Below, piece after piece: positions 38,900 through 48,344 of a DNA stretch of 64,000 nucleotides. The position numbers and the translations under genes were made by a program. A model generated the notes under the pieces. It made no database searches and was not told where the DNA came from. It was given only the letters and a program-made list of their open reading frames with translations. The DNA lies in contig NZ_FOVG01000001.1 of assembly GCF_900115075.1 (NCBI RefSeq), forward strand, positions 1,984,001 to 2,048,000, given 5' to 3'. Each line of letters starts with the position of its first letter. Position 1 is the first letter of the stretch. This DNA comes from Candidatus Pantoea varia (GTDB taxonomy: Bacteria > Pseudomonadota > Gammaproteobacteria > Enterobacterales > Enterobacteriaceae).

Positions 38900-39102
38900 G
38901 CCTATCCCAGTAGGCGTAATTGGTGCAGGCAGTCTGGACACGGACAGCGCGGAACAACCAGGCGTACACCTAGTACGTGAGGATGACTCGCTGCGCTCGC
39001 CCCTTAAGGGCCGCCCTGACGGGCGTTCAGGTTGCTAAAGCAGCCTGTGTGAGCACTGCCCAGGTTCAGAATGACAAATAAAATAGCCTAATGGGATAGG
39101 CT
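38899..39102. repeat. 204-bp element with terminal inverted repeats, between nagC and nagD
   Basis: The ends (38899-38915 and 39086-39102) are 17-base inverted repeats, AGCCTATCCCAGTAGGC against AGCCTATCCCATTAGGC, matching at 16 of 17 positions; each end is itself nearly palindromic. No reading frame of note lies inside. Smaller palindromes occur within, such as CGCCCTGACGGGCG near 39011. It looks like a non-autonomous miniature element (MITE). It fills most of the nagC-nagD gap and overlaps the last base of nagC. Confidence 0.85.
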
Positions 39103-39145
39103 CTAAGCTAACCCGCTGCTGTGGCGGGCCATATCGGATCTGACT

Positions 39146-39898
39146 ATGACAATTAAAAGCGTAATTTGTGATATCGATGGCGTGCTGATGCACGACAACA
39201 CGGCCGTTCCCGGCGCGCAGGAGTTTTTACAGCGCATTCTGGCCAAAGAGATGCCGCTGGTGGTGCTGACGAACTATCCTTCGCAGACCGAGCAGGATCT
39301 GGCTAACCGCTTTGCTTCGGCTGGCGTAGAAGTTCCTGAATCCGTTTTCTATACCTCCGCGATGGCCACAGCCGACTTCCTGCGCCGTCAGGAAGGCAAA
39401 AAGGCCTATGTGATTGGCGAAGGCGCACTGATTCATGAACTCTACAAAGCGGGCTTTACCATTACCGATGTGAATCCCGATTTTGTCATCGTCGGAGAGA
39501 CGCGCTCGTTTAACTGGGACATGATGCATAAAGCGGCCTTCTTCGTGGCTAACGGCGCCCGCTTTATTGCCACTAACCCGGATACGCATGCGCGCGGTTT
39601 TATTCCCGCCTGTGGCGCGCTTTGTGCGGGTATTGAGAAGATCTCTGGCCGTCGCCCATTTGTGGTCGGTAAACCCAGTCCCTATATCATGCGCGCCGCG
39701 CTGAACAAGATGCAGGCCCACTCGGAAGAGACGGTGATTGTCGGTGACAACCTGCGCACCGATATTCTGGCTGGTTTTCAGGCGGGTCTGGAAACGGTGC
39801 TGGTGCTGTCCGGCGTCTCGACGCTGAGTGATATCGATGCCATGCCGTTCCGTCCGGACTGGATCTACCCTTCTGTGGCCGACATTGACCTGTTCTGA
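39146..39898 (+). CDS. nagD: HAD phosphatase NagD (ribonucleotide monophosphatase)
   Basis: A 250-residue HAD-superfamily protein of the NagD subfamily. Nucleophile Asp9 and acid Asp11 are in CDIDGVL; motif II (VVLTNYPS), motif III (VGKPSPYI) and motif IV (VGDNLRTDI) follow. It dephosphorylates nucleoside monophosphates such as UMP and GMP in vitro. It is normally the last gene of nagBACD. Here a 204-bp repeat element separates it from nagC, which may reduce or alter its expression. Confidence 0.95.
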   Translation: MTIKSVICDIDGVLMHDNTAVPGAQEFLQRILAKEMPLVVLTNYPSQTEQDLANRFASAGVEVPESVFYTSAMATADFLRRQEGKKAYVIGEGALIHELYKAGFTITDVNPDFVIVGETRSFNWDMMHKAAFFVANGARFIATNPDTHARGFIPACGALCAGIEKISGRRPFVVGKPSPYIMRAALNKMQAHSEETVIVGDNLRTDILAGFQAGLETVLVLSGVSTLSDIDAMPFRPDWIYPSVADIDLF

Positions 39899-40206
39899 TT
39901 CATTTCTCTTATGACGCATCCGGCTAATCTGTGATGCGTCACCCCTTTTATACCCCTTCCCCCGTGCTTTCCCTGTCTGTTTTTTGCGCAAAAAAGACAT
40001 TCCATTGCTGATCCAACAACAAAACAACATTTAAATTATCGTTTATTCAATTTTATTGCCATGTGAGCAATATTTTTATCAGTAAATCACGATTCCTCTT
40101 GCATTGAATGCACTAAATAGCGCATTTTCTTATGTATCACGCAGCGTCAGGCTGCCGGACAAACGTAAAAGATAACATCGCCGTAAGGTGAGCTCAGGAG
40201 TCAGTT
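39899..40206 (+). promoter_or_regulatory. nagD-asnB intergenic region
   Basis: The first part carries a 9-bp stem TGACGCATC / GATGCGTCA at 39912-39941 followed by CCCCTTTT, a plausible weak terminator for nagD. The second part is AT-rich and should hold the asnB promoter. TGCAC-N6-GCGCA at 40109-40124 resembles one NtrC site with a single change from GCAC...GTGC. No gene is seen. Confidence 0.5.
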
Positions 40207-41874
40207 ATGTGTTCAATTTTTGGTGTGCTGGATCTGAAAACCGATCCTGTTGAGCTGCGCAAAAAAGCGCTGGAATGTTCACGCTTAATGCGTCATCGCG
40301 GCCCGGACTGGTCAGGCGTCTACGCGGATGACCATGCTATTCTGGCGCATGAACGCCTCTCAATTGTCGACGTCAACAATGGCGCACAGCCGCTGTACAA
40401 CGCCGATCACACCCATGTACTGGCGGTTAACGGCGAGATTTACAACCATCAGGCACTGCGCGCTGAACTCAGCGATCGCTACGAATTTCAGACCGGTTCA
40501 GACTGTGAAGTGATTCTGGCGCTCTATCAGGAGAAAGGTGTCGATTTCCTCGACGAGCTGGAAGGCATGTTCGCCTTTATCCTCTATGATACCGTTAAAA
40601 AAACCTGGCTGATTGGTCGCGACCACATTGGCATCATCCCGCTCTATATGGGTAACGATGAGCACGGCAACCTGTTTGTTGCATCAGAAATGAAAGCGCT
40701 GGTGCCAGCCTGCCGTTCGATCAAAGAGTTCCCGCCGGGAAGCTACCTCTCCAGCACCGATGGCGAGATCCATCGTTACTGGCAGCGTGACTGGATGGAA
40801 TACAAAAACGTTGAGCACAACACCACCGACGCCGCTGGCCTGAAACATGCGCTGGAAGAGTCCGTGAAAAGCCATCTGATGTCTGATGTCCCTTACGGCG
40901 TGCTGCTTTCAGGCGGTCTGGACTCCTCCATCATTTCCGCCGTGACCAAGCGTTTCGCAGCGAAGCGGGTTGAAGATCAGGATAAAAGTGATGCCTGGTG
41001 GCCGCAACTGCACTCCTTCGCGGTAGGACTGGAAGGTTCACCCGATTTAAAAGCGGCGAAAACCGTGGCAGAGCATCTTGGCACCGTGCACCACGAAATT
41101 CATTTCACCGTGCAGGAAGGACTGGATGCAATTCGCGATGTGATTTATCACATTGAAACCTATGACGTCACTACCATTCGCGCCTCTACGCCGATGTACT
41201 TAATGTCGCGTAAAATCAAAGCGATGGGCATTAAGATGGTGCTGTCGGGCGAAGGCGCAGACGAAGTGTTTGGCGGCTACCTCTATTTCCATAAAGCGCC
41301 AAACGCCAAAGAGTTCCACGAAGAAAACGTGCGTAAACTTCAGGCGCTGCATATGTTCGACTGCGCCCGTGCCAACAAAGCGATGTCTGCCTGGGGCGTT
41401 GAAGCCCGCGTCCCCTTCCTGGATAAAAAATTCCTGGATGTGGCGATGCGTATCAACCCGGCCGACAAAATGTGCGGCAGCAACGGTAAAATGGAGAAGC
41501 ACATTCTGCGTGAATGTTTCTCCTCTTACCTGCCGGAAAGCGTGGCGTGGCGTCAGAAAGAGCAGTTCTCAGATGGCGTGGGTTACAGCTGGATCGACTC
41601 ACTGAAAGAAGTGGCTGCGAAGCAAATCAGCGATCAGCAGCTGGCCACCGCCCACTTCCGCTTCCCGTTCAACACGCCGGGTTCAAAAGAAGCTTATCTC
41701 TATCGTGAGATCTTCGAAGAGCTGTTCCCGTTAGCGAGCGCGGCAGAGTGTGTCCCTGGTGGTCCATCGGTCGCCTGTTCTTCTGCCAAAGCGATTGAGT
41801 GGGATGAAGCGTTTAAAAACATGGACGATCCATCAGGACGTGCCGTGGGTGTGCATCAGTCAGCTTACAAATAA
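40207..41874 (+). CDS. asnB: asparagine synthase B (glutamine-hydrolysing)
   Basis: A 555-residue enzyme (554 in E. coli). Cys2 (MCSIFG), exposed after Met removal, is the glutaminase nucleophile of the N-terminal class II amidotransferase domain (about 1-190). The C-terminal synthetase domain has the ATP-pyrophosphatase motif SGGLDSS near residue 238. It makes asparagine from aspartate with glutamine as nitrogen donor. It is a single gene with a terminator just after it. Confidence 0.97.
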   Translation: MCSIFGVLDLKTDPVELRKKALECSRLMRHRGPDWSGVYADDHAILAHERLSIVDVNNGAQPLYNADHTHVLAVNGEIYNHQALRAELSDRYEFQTGSDCEVILALYQEKGVDFLDELEGMFAFILYDTVKKTWLIGRDHIGIIPLYMGNDEHGNLFVASEMKALVPACRSIKEFPPGSYLSSTDGEIHRYWQRDWMEYKNVEHNTTDAAGLKHALEESVKSHLMSDVPYGVLLSGGLDSSIISAVTKRFAAKRVEDQDKSDAWWPQLHSFAVGLEGSPDLKAAKTVAEHLGTVHHEIHFTVQEGLDAIRDVIYHIETYDVTTIRASTPMYLMSRKIKAMGIKMVLSGEGADEVFGGYLYFHKAPNAKEFHEENVRKLQALHMFDCARANKAMSAWGVEARVPFLDKKFLDVAMRINPADKMCGSNGKMEKHILRECFSSYLPESVAWRQKEQFSDGVGYSWIDSLKEVAAKQISDQQLATAHFRFPFNTPGSKEAYLYREIFEELFPLASAAECVPGGPSVACSSAKAIEWDEAFKNMDDPSGRAVGVHQSAYK

Positions 41875-41892
41875 GCAGACAGAGAGCCACCA

Positions 41893-41922
41893 GAATGGGC
41901 CCGCTGCGGCCCATTTTTTTTA
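41893..41922 (+). terminator. terminator of asnB
   Basis: AATGGGCC and GGCCCATT pair around a six-base loop and are followed by T6. It begins about 20 bases after the asnB stop codon. Confidence 0.93.
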
Positions 41923-42023
41923 CGATTAGCGTTGTATTCACTGAAAAATTGCCGAATAAACCGCCAGGCTGGTTATAAGCCAGTCAAACAGCAATTATCT
42001 GGCAAAAAACGGTAAAAAAATTG

Positions 42024-42052
42024 TTGACGCTGTCTGGTCAACTCCGCATAAT
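42024..42052 (+). promoter_or_regulatory. sigma-70 promoter of the tRNA operon
   Basis: TTGACG at 42024-42029 and CATAAT at 42047-42052 are spaced by 17 bases. A GC-rich stretch GCGCCCCG follows the -10, which is the discriminator type of stringently controlled stable-RNA promoters. The first tRNA starts about 40 bases downstream. Confidence 0.85.
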
Positions 42053-42092
42053 GCGCCCCGCAACGCCGATGAAGGTAACGCGAAAAAAAGAT

Positions 42093-42169
42093 GGCTACGT
42101 AGCTCAGCTGGTTAGAGCACAGCACTCATAATGCTGGGGTCACAGGTTCGATTCCCGTCGTAGCCACCA
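42093..42169 (+). tRNA. metT: tRNA-Met (CAT), elongator
   Basis: A 77-base tRNA with encoded CCA, 7-bp acceptor stem GGCTACG / CGTAGCC and anticodon CAT at 42127-42129. It is identical to the copy at 42492-42568. It is the first gene of a seven-tRNA operon in the same order as E. coli metT-leuW-glnU-glnW-metU-glnV-glnX. The first pair of the acceptor stem (G-C) fits an elongator, not the initiator. Confidence 0.97.
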
Positions 42170-42178
42170 TCTTTTTTT

Positions 42179-42263
42179 GCGGGAGTGGCGAAATTGGTAG
42201 ACGCACCAGATTTAGGTTCTGGCGCCGCAAGGTGTGCGAGTTCAAGTCTCGCCTCCCGCACCA
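42179..42263 (+). tRNA. leuW: tRNA-Leu (TAG)
   Basis: An 85-base class II tRNA with the long variable arm, acceptor stem GCGGGAG / CTCCCGC, encoded CCA and anticodon TAG at 42213-42215, which reads CUN leucine codons. It follows metT after nine bases. Confidence 0.97.
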
Positions 42264-42285
42264 TTTCATTATTCGGCAGCGTGGA

Positions 42286-42360
42286 TGGGATATCGCCAAG
42301 CGGTAAGGCACCGGTTTTTGATACCGGCATTCCCTGGTTCGAATCCAGGTATCCCAGCCA
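42286..42360 (+). tRNA. glnU: tRNA-Gln (TTG)
   Basis: A 75-base tRNA with acceptor stem TGGGATA / TATCCCA, encoded CCA and anticodon TTG at 42318-42320, which reads CAA. It is identical to the next gene, 42395-42469. The T1-A72 weak first pair is a GlnRS identity element. Confidence 0.97.
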
Positions 42361-42394
42361 ATTTCGATGATTCTTGATGCTGAGAACGGACGAA

Positions 42395-42469
42395 TGGGAT
42401 ATCGCCAAGCGGTAAGGCACCGGTTTTTGATACCGGCATTCCCTGGTTCGAATCCAGGTATCCCAGCCA
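42395..42469 (+). tRNA. glnW: tRNA-Gln (TTG)
   Basis: Second 75-base copy with anticodon TTG, identical to the gene at 42286-42360, with encoded CCA. The two are separated by 34 bases of unrelated spacer, so the identity is kept in the genes only. Confidence 0.97.
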
Positions 42470-42491
42470 TCATTGAAATGCAGTACAATTT

Positions 42492-42568
42492 GGCTACGTA
42501 GCTCAGCTGGTTAGAGCACAGCACTCATAATGCTGGGGTCACAGGTTCGATTCCCGTCGTAGCCACCA
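42492..42568 (+). tRNA. metU: tRNA-Met (CAT), elongator
   Basis: Second 77-base elongator methionine tRNA, identical to metT at 42093-42169, with encoded CCA and anticodon CAT. It is the fifth gene of the operon. Confidence 0.97.
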
Positions 42569-42574
42569 TATAAT

Positions 42575-42649
42575 TGGGGTGTCGCCAAGCGGTAAGGCAC
42601 TGGTTTCTGATACCAGCATTCCGGGGTTCGAATCCCTGCACCCCAGCCA
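42575..42649 (+). tRNA. glnV: tRNA-Gln (CTG)
   Basis: A 75-base tRNA with acceptor stem TGGGGTG / CACCCCA, encoded CCA and anticodon CTG within TTTCTGATA, which reads CAG. It starts six bases after metU and is identical to the gene at 42679-42753. In E. coli the equivalent gene gives the supE amber suppressor. Confidence 0.97.
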
Positions 42650-42678
42650 TACAAAGACAATTTGAAAAACACCATTAT

Positions 42679-42753
42679 TGGGGTGTCGCCAAGCGGTAAG
42701 GCACTGGTTTCTGATACCAGCATTCCGGGGTTCGAATCCCTGCACCCCAGCCA
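42679..42753 (+). tRNA. glnX: tRNA-Gln (CTG)
   Basis: Second 75-base copy with anticodon CTG and encoded CCA, the last gene of the operon. A terminator follows after 14 bases. Confidence 0.97.
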
Positions 42754-42766
42754 AATTGCACAACCA

Positions 42767-42796
42767 GGCCCGCTTTTGCGGGCTTTGTTGTTTTTG
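42767..42796 (+). terminator. terminator of the tRNA operon
   Basis: GCCCGC and GCGGGC pair around a TTTT loop and are followed by TTTGTTGTTTTT. It lies 14 bases after the last tRNA and before the convergent end of ubiF. Confidence 0.9.
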
Positions 42797-42865
42797 TCCC
42801 TTCTCAAACGTTCCTCTCTTCCTGATTGCTGGCCCGCCCTGCGGCGAGCCTCTATGGGCAACCGG

Positions 42866-44038
42866 CTATAAACCCAGTGCGTAACGCAATACCTGCCGCT
42901 TCAGTACGCCGGAGTGCTCGGCAGCAATCAGTCCCAGATTACGCGCAAAGCGCAGGGGTGCGAGCTGATTGCTGAAGGCAAAGTAAAACAGATCCATCCC
43001 GCCCTGCATCAGCATATTGTCTTTACGGCGCTGCCGGTGATAGCGTTGCAGTATCCGCTCCGACGCCCAGTCTTCAGCCGCACCGCGCGCACTGACCAGC
43101 ACATCAATCAACGCATCGATATCGCGATAGCCCAGATTCACACCCTGCCCGGCCAGCGGGTTAATGGTATGCGCGGCATCTCCGACCAGCGCCAGTCCCG
43201 GCAGGACATAGCGTGAAGCATGACGGCGCACCAGCGGGAAGCCCCCCGCCGCATGGGCTTTAAAACGTCCCAGCCGCGCCGGGAAGTGGCTGGCGATCTC
43301 TTTTTCCAGCTGAGCCATCGGCATCGCCTGCAGCTGACGGACTCTTGCGGGCGCGTCATACCAGACCAGCGAGGCCCGATTGCCATATAGCGGCAGGAAG
43401 GCGCGCGGCCCCTGCGGCGTAAAGTGCTGCCAGGTGGCGTCCCCTGCCGGATGTTCACAGGTCACGCTGATCAGTAAGCAGGACTGCGCATAGCTCCAGC
43501 CATGAATCCCGATGCCCGCCATCTGCCGCACCTGAGAGTTCGCGCCATCTGCGCCAATCACCAGCCGGGTGTGTAAGGCCACGCCGTCGCTGAGGTCGAT
43601 GCGCCAGCCGCCATTTTCTGGCTGCAGGTTCTCCAGCGTCGCCGGGCAATAGCAGGTCACGCCCAGCGACTGCATCTCCTCCCATAACGCCCGCTGAAGC
43701 ACGTTGTTTTCAACCATAAAGCCAAGCTCGGGCAGCCCCAGAGAGGCCGCATCAAAACTCACCTGCGCCGTCTGCCACTCCCAGGTTTCCAGTCTGCGAT
43801 AGGGCGCGCTGCGCATCGCTTCGACCCGAGGCCAGACGTTGAGTTGCTTCAGCAACGCCACCGAGGAGGATCCGATCGCTGAAATTCGCAGATCGGGATC
43901 GCTGTCGGCATCAAATGGAGCGGGTTCGGCACGCTCAATCACCGCCACGCGAAAATGTTGCTGTGTCAGTCCACATGCCAGCGCAGCACCGACCATGCCA
44001 CCGCCGACAATCACGACATCAAACTGATTATCCTGCAT
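42866..44038 (-). CDS. ubiF: 3-demethoxyubiquinol 3-hydroxylase
   Basis: A 390-residue FAD monooxygenase of the UbiH/UbiF/Coq6 family. The dinucleotide motif VVIVGGGMVGAALA (about residues 8-21), the second FAD motif LVGDAAHTINPLAGQGVNLG (ends given; near 280-300) and the NAD(P)H-linked VIGADGANSQVR are present. It adds the last ring hydroxyl in ubiquinone synthesis. UbiF rather than UbiH is chosen because of its position beside the tRNA operon and miaB, as in E. coli. It diverges from miaB. Confidence 0.93.
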   Translation of the reverse strand: MQDNQFDVVIVGGGMVGAALACGLTQQHFRVAVIERAEPAPFDADSDPDLRISAIGSSSVALLKQLNVWPRVEAMRSAPYRRLETWEWQTAQVSFDAASLGLPELGFMVENNVLQRALWEEMQSLGVTCYCPATLENLQPENGGWRIDLSDGVALHTRLVIGADGANSQVRQMAGIGIHGWSYAQSCLLISVTCEHPAGDATWQHFTPQGPRAFLPLYGNRASLVWYDAPARVRQLQAMPMAQLEKEIASHFPARLGRFKAHAAGGFPLVRRHASRYVLPGLALVGDAAHTINPLAGQGVNLGYRDIDALIDVLVSARGAAEDWASERILQRYHRQRRKDNMLMQGGMDLFYFAFSNQLAPLRFARNLGLIAAEHSGVLKRQVLRYALGL

Positions 44039-44210
44039 TGCTTATATCCCTCTCTGATTCCCGCCAGCCTGCGCAACACGGGTCTGAATAGAGCAAAGTG
44101 TACCGGAAAACACGATGGCTGGCAGAAAAGCCCTCAGGCTGGTCACCACAGCATCAAAGCATTACAATACGCGCCCCTCACTTCACTGCACTGAATCAAT
44201 GGCTAGCGCG

Positions 44211-45635
44211 ATGACAAAAAAACTGCATATCAAAACCTGGGGATGTCAGATGAATGAGTATGATTCATCCAAGATGTCTGATCTGCTGAACAGTACGCAC
44301 GGCTATACGCTGACCGAGGTCCCTGAAGAGGCGGATATTCTGCTACTTAACACCTGCTCTATTCGTGAGAAAGCGCAGGAGAAGGTGTTCCACCTGCTGG
44401 GACGCTGGAGAAAACTCAAAGAGCGCAATCCGGATGTGATTATCGGCGTAGGTGGCTGTGTGGCGTCGCAGGAAGGCGATCATATCCGTCAGCGTGCGCC
44501 CTGCGTGGATATCGTTTTTGGTCCGCAGACACTGCATCGCCTGCCTGAGATGATCAACACCGTGCGTGGCACCAAAAGCCCGGTAGTCGACATCAGCTTC
44601 CCGGAAATCGAGAAATTTGACCGCCTGCCGGAACCGCGTGCAGAAGGTCCGACAGCTTTTGTCTCCATTATGGAAGGCTGCAACAAATATTGTACTTTCT
44701 GCGTGGTGCCTTACACCCGCGGCGAGGAAGTGAGCCGCCCCAGCGATGACATTCTGCTGGAGATTGCGCAGCTGGCGGCGCAGGGCGTGCGTGAAGTTAA
44801 CCTGCTGGGCCAGAACGTCAACGCCTACCGTGGGGCCACCTTTGATGGTGAGATCTGTACCTTCGCCGAGCTGCTGCGCCTGGTCGCCGCCATCGATGGC
44901 ATCGACCGCATTCGTTTCACCACCAGCCACCCGATTGAATTCACCGATGACATCATTGAGGTCTACCGTGATACTCCGGAACTGGTGAGTTTCCTGCATC
45001 TGCCGATTCAGAGCGGCTCAGACCGTATTCTGACGCTGATGAAGCGAGCGCATACCGCGCTGGAATATAAGTCGATTATCCGCAAGCTGCGCGCGGCGCG
45101 CCCGGATATTGAGATCAGCTCCGACTTCATCATCGGCTTCCCCGGTGAAACGCAGCAGGATTTTGAGCAGACCATGAAGCTCATCGCCGAGATCAATTTC
45201 GATGTCAGCTTCAGCTTTATCTACTCTGCCCGTCCCGGCACGCCCGCCGCTGACCTGCCGGATGATGTCAGCGAAGAGGAGAAAAAGCAGCGTCTGTGGA
45301 TCCTGCAGGACCGCATCAACCAGCAGGCGCAGGCGATCAGTCGCCGCATGGTGGGCACCGTGCAGCGTATTCTGGTGGAAGGCATCTCCCGCAAGAACGT
45401 TATGGAAGTCTCTGGCCGCACCGAAAATAACCGCGTGGTTAATTTCGAAGGCACGCCTGAGATGATTGGCCGCTTTGTGGATGTGGAAATCGTCGATGCC
45501 TACACCAATTCGTTGCGCGGCATACTGGTGCGCACAGAAGATGAGATGGGCCTGCGTATGGCGGAAAGCCCGGCGTCCGTGATTGCCCGTACCCGCAAGG
45601 AAAACGAAATCGGCGTGAGTCTGTTCCAGCCGTGA
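44211..45635 (+). CDS. miaB: tRNA-2-methylthio-N6-isopentenyladenosine synthase
   Basis: The ATG at 44211 ([15 protein letters not shown]) gives 474 residues, the length of E. coli MiaB; a frame starting 32 codons upstream is not homologous there. It holds two 4Fe-4S clusters: the N-terminal one on Cys12, Cys49 and Cys83, and the radical SAM one on Cys157, Cys161 and Cys164 (GCNKYCTFC). A TRAM domain ends the protein. It adds a methylthio group to ms2i6A37 of tRNAs that read UNN codons. Confidence 0.97.
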   Translation: MTKKLHIKTWGCQMNEYDSSKMSDLLNSTHGYTLTEVPEEADILLLNTCSIREKAQEKVFHLLGRWRKLKERNPDVIIGVGGCVASQEGDHIRQRAPCVDIVFGPQTLHRLPEMINTVRGTKSPVVDISFPEIEKFDRLPEPRAEGPTAFVSIMEGCNKYCTFCVVPYTRGEEVSRPSDDILLEIAQLAAQGVREVNLLGQNVNAYRGATFDGEICTFAELLRLVAAIDGIDRIRFTTSHPIEFTDDIIEVYRDTPELVSFLHLPIQSGSDRILTLMKRAHTALEYKSIIRKLRAARPDIEISSDFIIGFPGETQQDFEQTMKLIAEINFDVSFSFIYSARPGTPAADLPDDVSEEEKKQRLWILQDRINQQAQAISRRMVGTVQRILVEGISRKNVMEVSGRTENNRVVNFEGTPEMIGRFVDVEIVDAYTNSLRGILVRTEDEMGLRMAESPASVIARTRKENEIGVSLFQP

Positions 45636-45693
45636 TGCCTGCTATACTGTGCGGCAGCGCGCATCGCGTTGCCGCCAATTTCACGCCGCGACA

Positions 45694-45722
45694 CTTGGTT
45701 TCTGAAAGTGTCGCCCAAATAT
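45694..45722 (+). promoter_or_regulatory. candidate sigma-32 promoter of ybeZ-ybeY-corC-lnt
   Basis: CTTGG at 45694 and CCCAAATAT at 45714 loosely fit the heat-shock pattern CTTGAA-N13/14-CCCCATNT with about the right spacing. The homologous E. coli operon is heat-inducible. A GACACTT/AAGTGTC hairpin overlaps the same bases, so this could be coincidence. Confidence 0.3.
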
Positions 45723-45844
45723 CTTTCCTTAAGCTTGCGCCCAGGCGTTACGGCATAAATAATTTTGTTATGGTGCATCCGGTTAAGCCCAACGGTGCGT
45801 CAGACACATCCCATAACTGGCCCTGAGTGACCCAAAGGATTCGT

Positions 45845-46906
45845 TTGAATATCGAAACTCGTGAAATCGCCCTTGAACCGGCTGATAACCGTCGACTGAT
45901 GAGCCTGTGTGGGCCTTTCGACGATAATGTGAAACAGCTTGAGCGTCGTCTGGGCATTGAGATCAATCGTCGCGACAATGTCTTTAAGCTGGTGGGACGT
46001 CCACTTTGCGTCAATGCCGCCGCAAATATTCTGAAAACCCTGTATGTCGACACCGCGCCGATGCGTGGTGAGATTCCGGATATCGAGCCAGACCAGATTC
46101 ACCTGGCGATCAAAGAGAGCCGGGTACTGGAACAAACTGCCGAAAGCGTGCCGGAGTACGGTAAAGCGGTCAATATCAAGACCAGGCGTGGTGTGATTAA
46201 GCCGCGCACGCCAAACCAGGCTCAGTACATCGCGAATGTACTCGACCATGACATCACCTTTGGCGTCGGCCCCGCGGGTACCGGTAAAACCTATCTGGCG
46301 GTCGCCGCAGCAGTCGATGCACTTGAACGTCAGGAGATTCGCCGCATCATGCTGACGCGCCCTGCGGTAGAAGCAGGTGAAAAGCTCGGCTTCCTGCCAG
46401 GCGACCTGAGTCAGAAAGTCGATCCTTATCTGCGTCCGCTCTACGATGCGCTGTTCGAGATGCTCGGCTTCGAACGGGTAGAAAAGCTGATGGAACGCAA
46501 CGTCATTGAAGTTGCCCCGCTGGCCTACATGCGTGGTCGTACCCTGAACGATGCGTTCATCATTCTTGATGAGAGCCAGAACACCACCATCGAACAGATG
46601 AAGATGTTCCTGACGCGTATCGGCTTTAACTCCAAAGCAGTGATCACTGGCGACGTTACCCAGATTGACCTGCCGCGTCACGTTAAGTCGGGCCTGCGTC
46701 ATGCTATTGAGGTGCTGGCGGACGTTGAAGAGATCAGTTTTAACTTCTTCCACAGCGAAGATGTGGTGCGCCATCCGGTGGTTGCCCGCATTGTCACCGC
46801 CTATGAAGCCTGGGAAGCGGCCGATCAGACTCGCCGTGACCAGCAGGCAGAAGAGCGTAAACGCGAAGCCCTGGCCGCACAGAGCGCCACGCAGGAGCAC
46901 AAATGA
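45845..46906 (+). CDS. ybeZ: PhoH-like ATPase YbeZ
   Basis: The TTG at 45845 is chosen: it follows AAAGGA at five bases and aligns with the E. coli start M-N-I-D-T-R, giving 353 residues. A GTG at 45827 would add six residues and has no ribosome site. The PhoH domain has Walker [10 protein letters not shown] and Walker [11 protein letters not shown]. YbeZ is an RNA-linked ATPase that associates with the YbeY endoribonuclease. Its end overlaps ybeY by four bases (ATGA). Confidence 0.93.
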   Translation: MNIETREIALEPADNRRLMSLCGPFDDNVKQLERRLGIEINRRDNVFKLVGRPLCVNAAANILKTLYVDTAPMRGEIPDIEPDQIHLAIKESRVLEQTAESVPEYGKAVNIKTRRGVIKPRTPNQAQYIANVLDHDITFGVGPAGTGKTYLAVAAAVDALERQEIRRIMLTRPAVEAGEKLGFLPGDLSQKVDPYLRPLYDALFEMLGFERVEKLMERNVIEVAPLAYMRGRTLNDAFIILDESQNTTIEQMKMFLTRIGFNSKAVITGDVTQIDLPRHVKSGLRHAIEVLADVEEISFNFFHSEDVVRHPVVARIVTAYEAWEAADQTRRDQQAEERKREALAAQSATQEHK

Positions 46907-47376
46907 GTGAGGTCATTCTCGACCTGCAGGTCGCCTGTGAAAACAGCGCTGACCTGCCTGATGAAAGCCAGTTTCATCGCTGGCTGTCAGCAGCTGTCAC
47001 CCCTTTCCAGCCCGAAAGCGAAGTCACGGTGCGTCTGGTTGATGAAGCGGAAAGTCATGAGCTTAATCTGACTTATCGTGGCAAAGACAAGCCGACTAAC
47101 GTGCTCTCCTTCCCGTTTGAAGCGCCGCCGGGCATTGAACTGCCGCTGCTGGGCGATCTGATTATCTGCCGCCAGGTCGTTGAGCAGGAAGCCACTGAAC
47201 AGGGTAAAAGCGTTGAAGCCCACTGGGCACATATGGTGGTACACGGCACGTTGCATCTGCTGGGTTACGACCATATTGAAGATGACGAAGCTGACGAGAT
47301 GGAAGGACTGGAGACCGAGATAATGCTTGCTCTTGGGTATCCTGATCCGTACATTTCGGAGAAAGAAGACGCCTGA
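46903..47376 (+). CDS. ybeY: endoribonuclease YbeY
   Basis: A 157-residue metalloprotein. Zinc ligands His114, His118 and His124 lie in [11 protein letters not shown], and the conserved catalytic Arg59 is in [15 protein letters not shown]. It matures the 3' end of 16S rRNA and takes part in late 70S ribosome quality control, working with RNase R. Overlap with ybeZ and close spacing to corC mark an operon that is induced by heat in E. coli. Confidence 0.96.
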   Translation: MSEVILDLQVACENSADLPDESQFHRWLSAAVTPFQPESEVTVRLVDEAESHELNLTYRGKDKPTNVLSFPFEAPPGIELPLLGDLIICRQVVEQEATEQGKSVEAHWAHMVVHGTLHLLGYDHIEDDEADEMEGLETEIMLALGYPDPYISEKEDA

Positions 47377-47458
47377 ATCCTGAATTCTGGCTATCCGGCT
47401 GTCAGCACGGTTTGCTGACAGCACCTATTCCTCACCAGAGAGATCTTTAAAAACCGCC

Positions 47459-48340
47459 ATGAGCGACGACCATTCTCAAAACAGCGATGCACCCAGTAGT
47501 AAAAAGGGATTTTTCTCCCTATTGATCAACCAACTCTTCCACGGCGAACCGAAAAGCCGTGATGAGCTACTGGAGCTGATCCGCGACTCGAATAACAAAG
47601 AGCTGATTGACCAGGACACCCGCGACATGCTGGAAGGGGTTCTGGATATTGCGGAGCAGCGCGTGCGTGACATCATGATCCCGCGCTCGCAAATGATCAC
47701 CCTGAAACGTAATCAGAGCCTCGAAGAGTGTCTGGATGTCATCATCGAATCCGCTCATTCCCGCTTCCCGGTGATCAGTGAAGATAAAGATCATGTGGAA
47801 GGGATTCTGATGGCGAAAGATCTTCTGCCGTTTATGAGTAGCGAATCTGAGCCTTTCAGCATTGAGAAAGTCCTGCGTCCTGCGGTGGTTGTGCCTGAAA
47901 GTAAGCGTGTTGACCGGATGCTTAAAGAGTTCCGTTCCCAGCGTTACCACATGGCGATCGTCATTGATGAGTTTGGTGGTGTCTCCGGTCTGGTGACCAT
48001 TGAAGACATTCTGGAGCTGATTGTCGGTGAGATTGAAGATGAGTATGACGATGAAGAAGATCGTGATATCCGTCAGCTCAACCGTCACACCTTTACGGTG
48101 CGTGCGCTGACCGCCATTGAAGATTTCAATGAGGTGTTTGGCACGCAGTTCAGCGATGATGAAGTTGACACTATTGGTGGTCTGGTGATGCAGGGCTTCG
48201 GCCATCTGCCCGCGCGCGGTGAAAGCATCGAGATTGAGGGTTACCAGTTCAAGGTAGCGATGGCTGACAGTCGCCGCATCATCCAGGTTCATGTGACTAT
48301 CCCGGAAAATTCGCCACAACCTCAACTGGAAGACGAATAA
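47459..48340 (+). CDS. corC: CorC/YbeX, CBS-domain protein of magnesium and ribosome homeostasis
   Basis: A 293-residue cytosolic protein with a CBS pair (about residues 68-195, including [10 protein letters not shown] and [19 protein letters not shown] split at its ends) and a C-terminal CorC/HlyC transporter-associated domain (about 205-285). It was linked to CorA-dependent Mg2+/Co2+ efflux; recent work on E. coli YbeX points to a role with the ribosome. It begins 82 bases after ybeY and ends four bases before lnt. Confidence 0.93.
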   Translation: MSDDHSQNSDAPSSKKGFFSLLINQLFHGEPKSRDELLELIRDSNNKELIDQDTRDMLEGVLDIAEQRVRDIMIPRSQMITLKRNQSLEECLDVIIESAHSRFPVISEDKDHVEGILMAKDLLPFMSSESEPFSIEKVLRPAVVVPESKRVDRMLKEFRSQRYHMAIVIDEFGGVSGLVTIEDILELIVGEIEDEYDDEEDRDIRQLNRHTFTVRALTAIEDFNEVFGTQFSDDEVDTIGGLVMQGFGHLPARGESIEIEGYQFKVAMADSRRIIQVHVTIPENSPQPQLEDE

Positions 48341-48344
48341 GTCT

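Noticed and set aside
40085..40105. Sigma-54 promoter upstream of asnB (CACGATTCCTCTTGCA)
   Set aside because: The GG of the -24 element is missing and the spacing to TTGC is wrong.
42112..42861. Several short frames across the tRNA cluster, with repeated GYLDSNQG-type peptides
   Set aside because: They are translations of tRNA genes on the opposite strand; such peptides are common annotation errors.
45800..46900. 366-residue minus-strand reading frame opposite ybeZ
   Set aside because: It mirrors the ybeZ coding sequence, which has clear Walker motifs; no ribosome site or family match is visible for the antisense frame.
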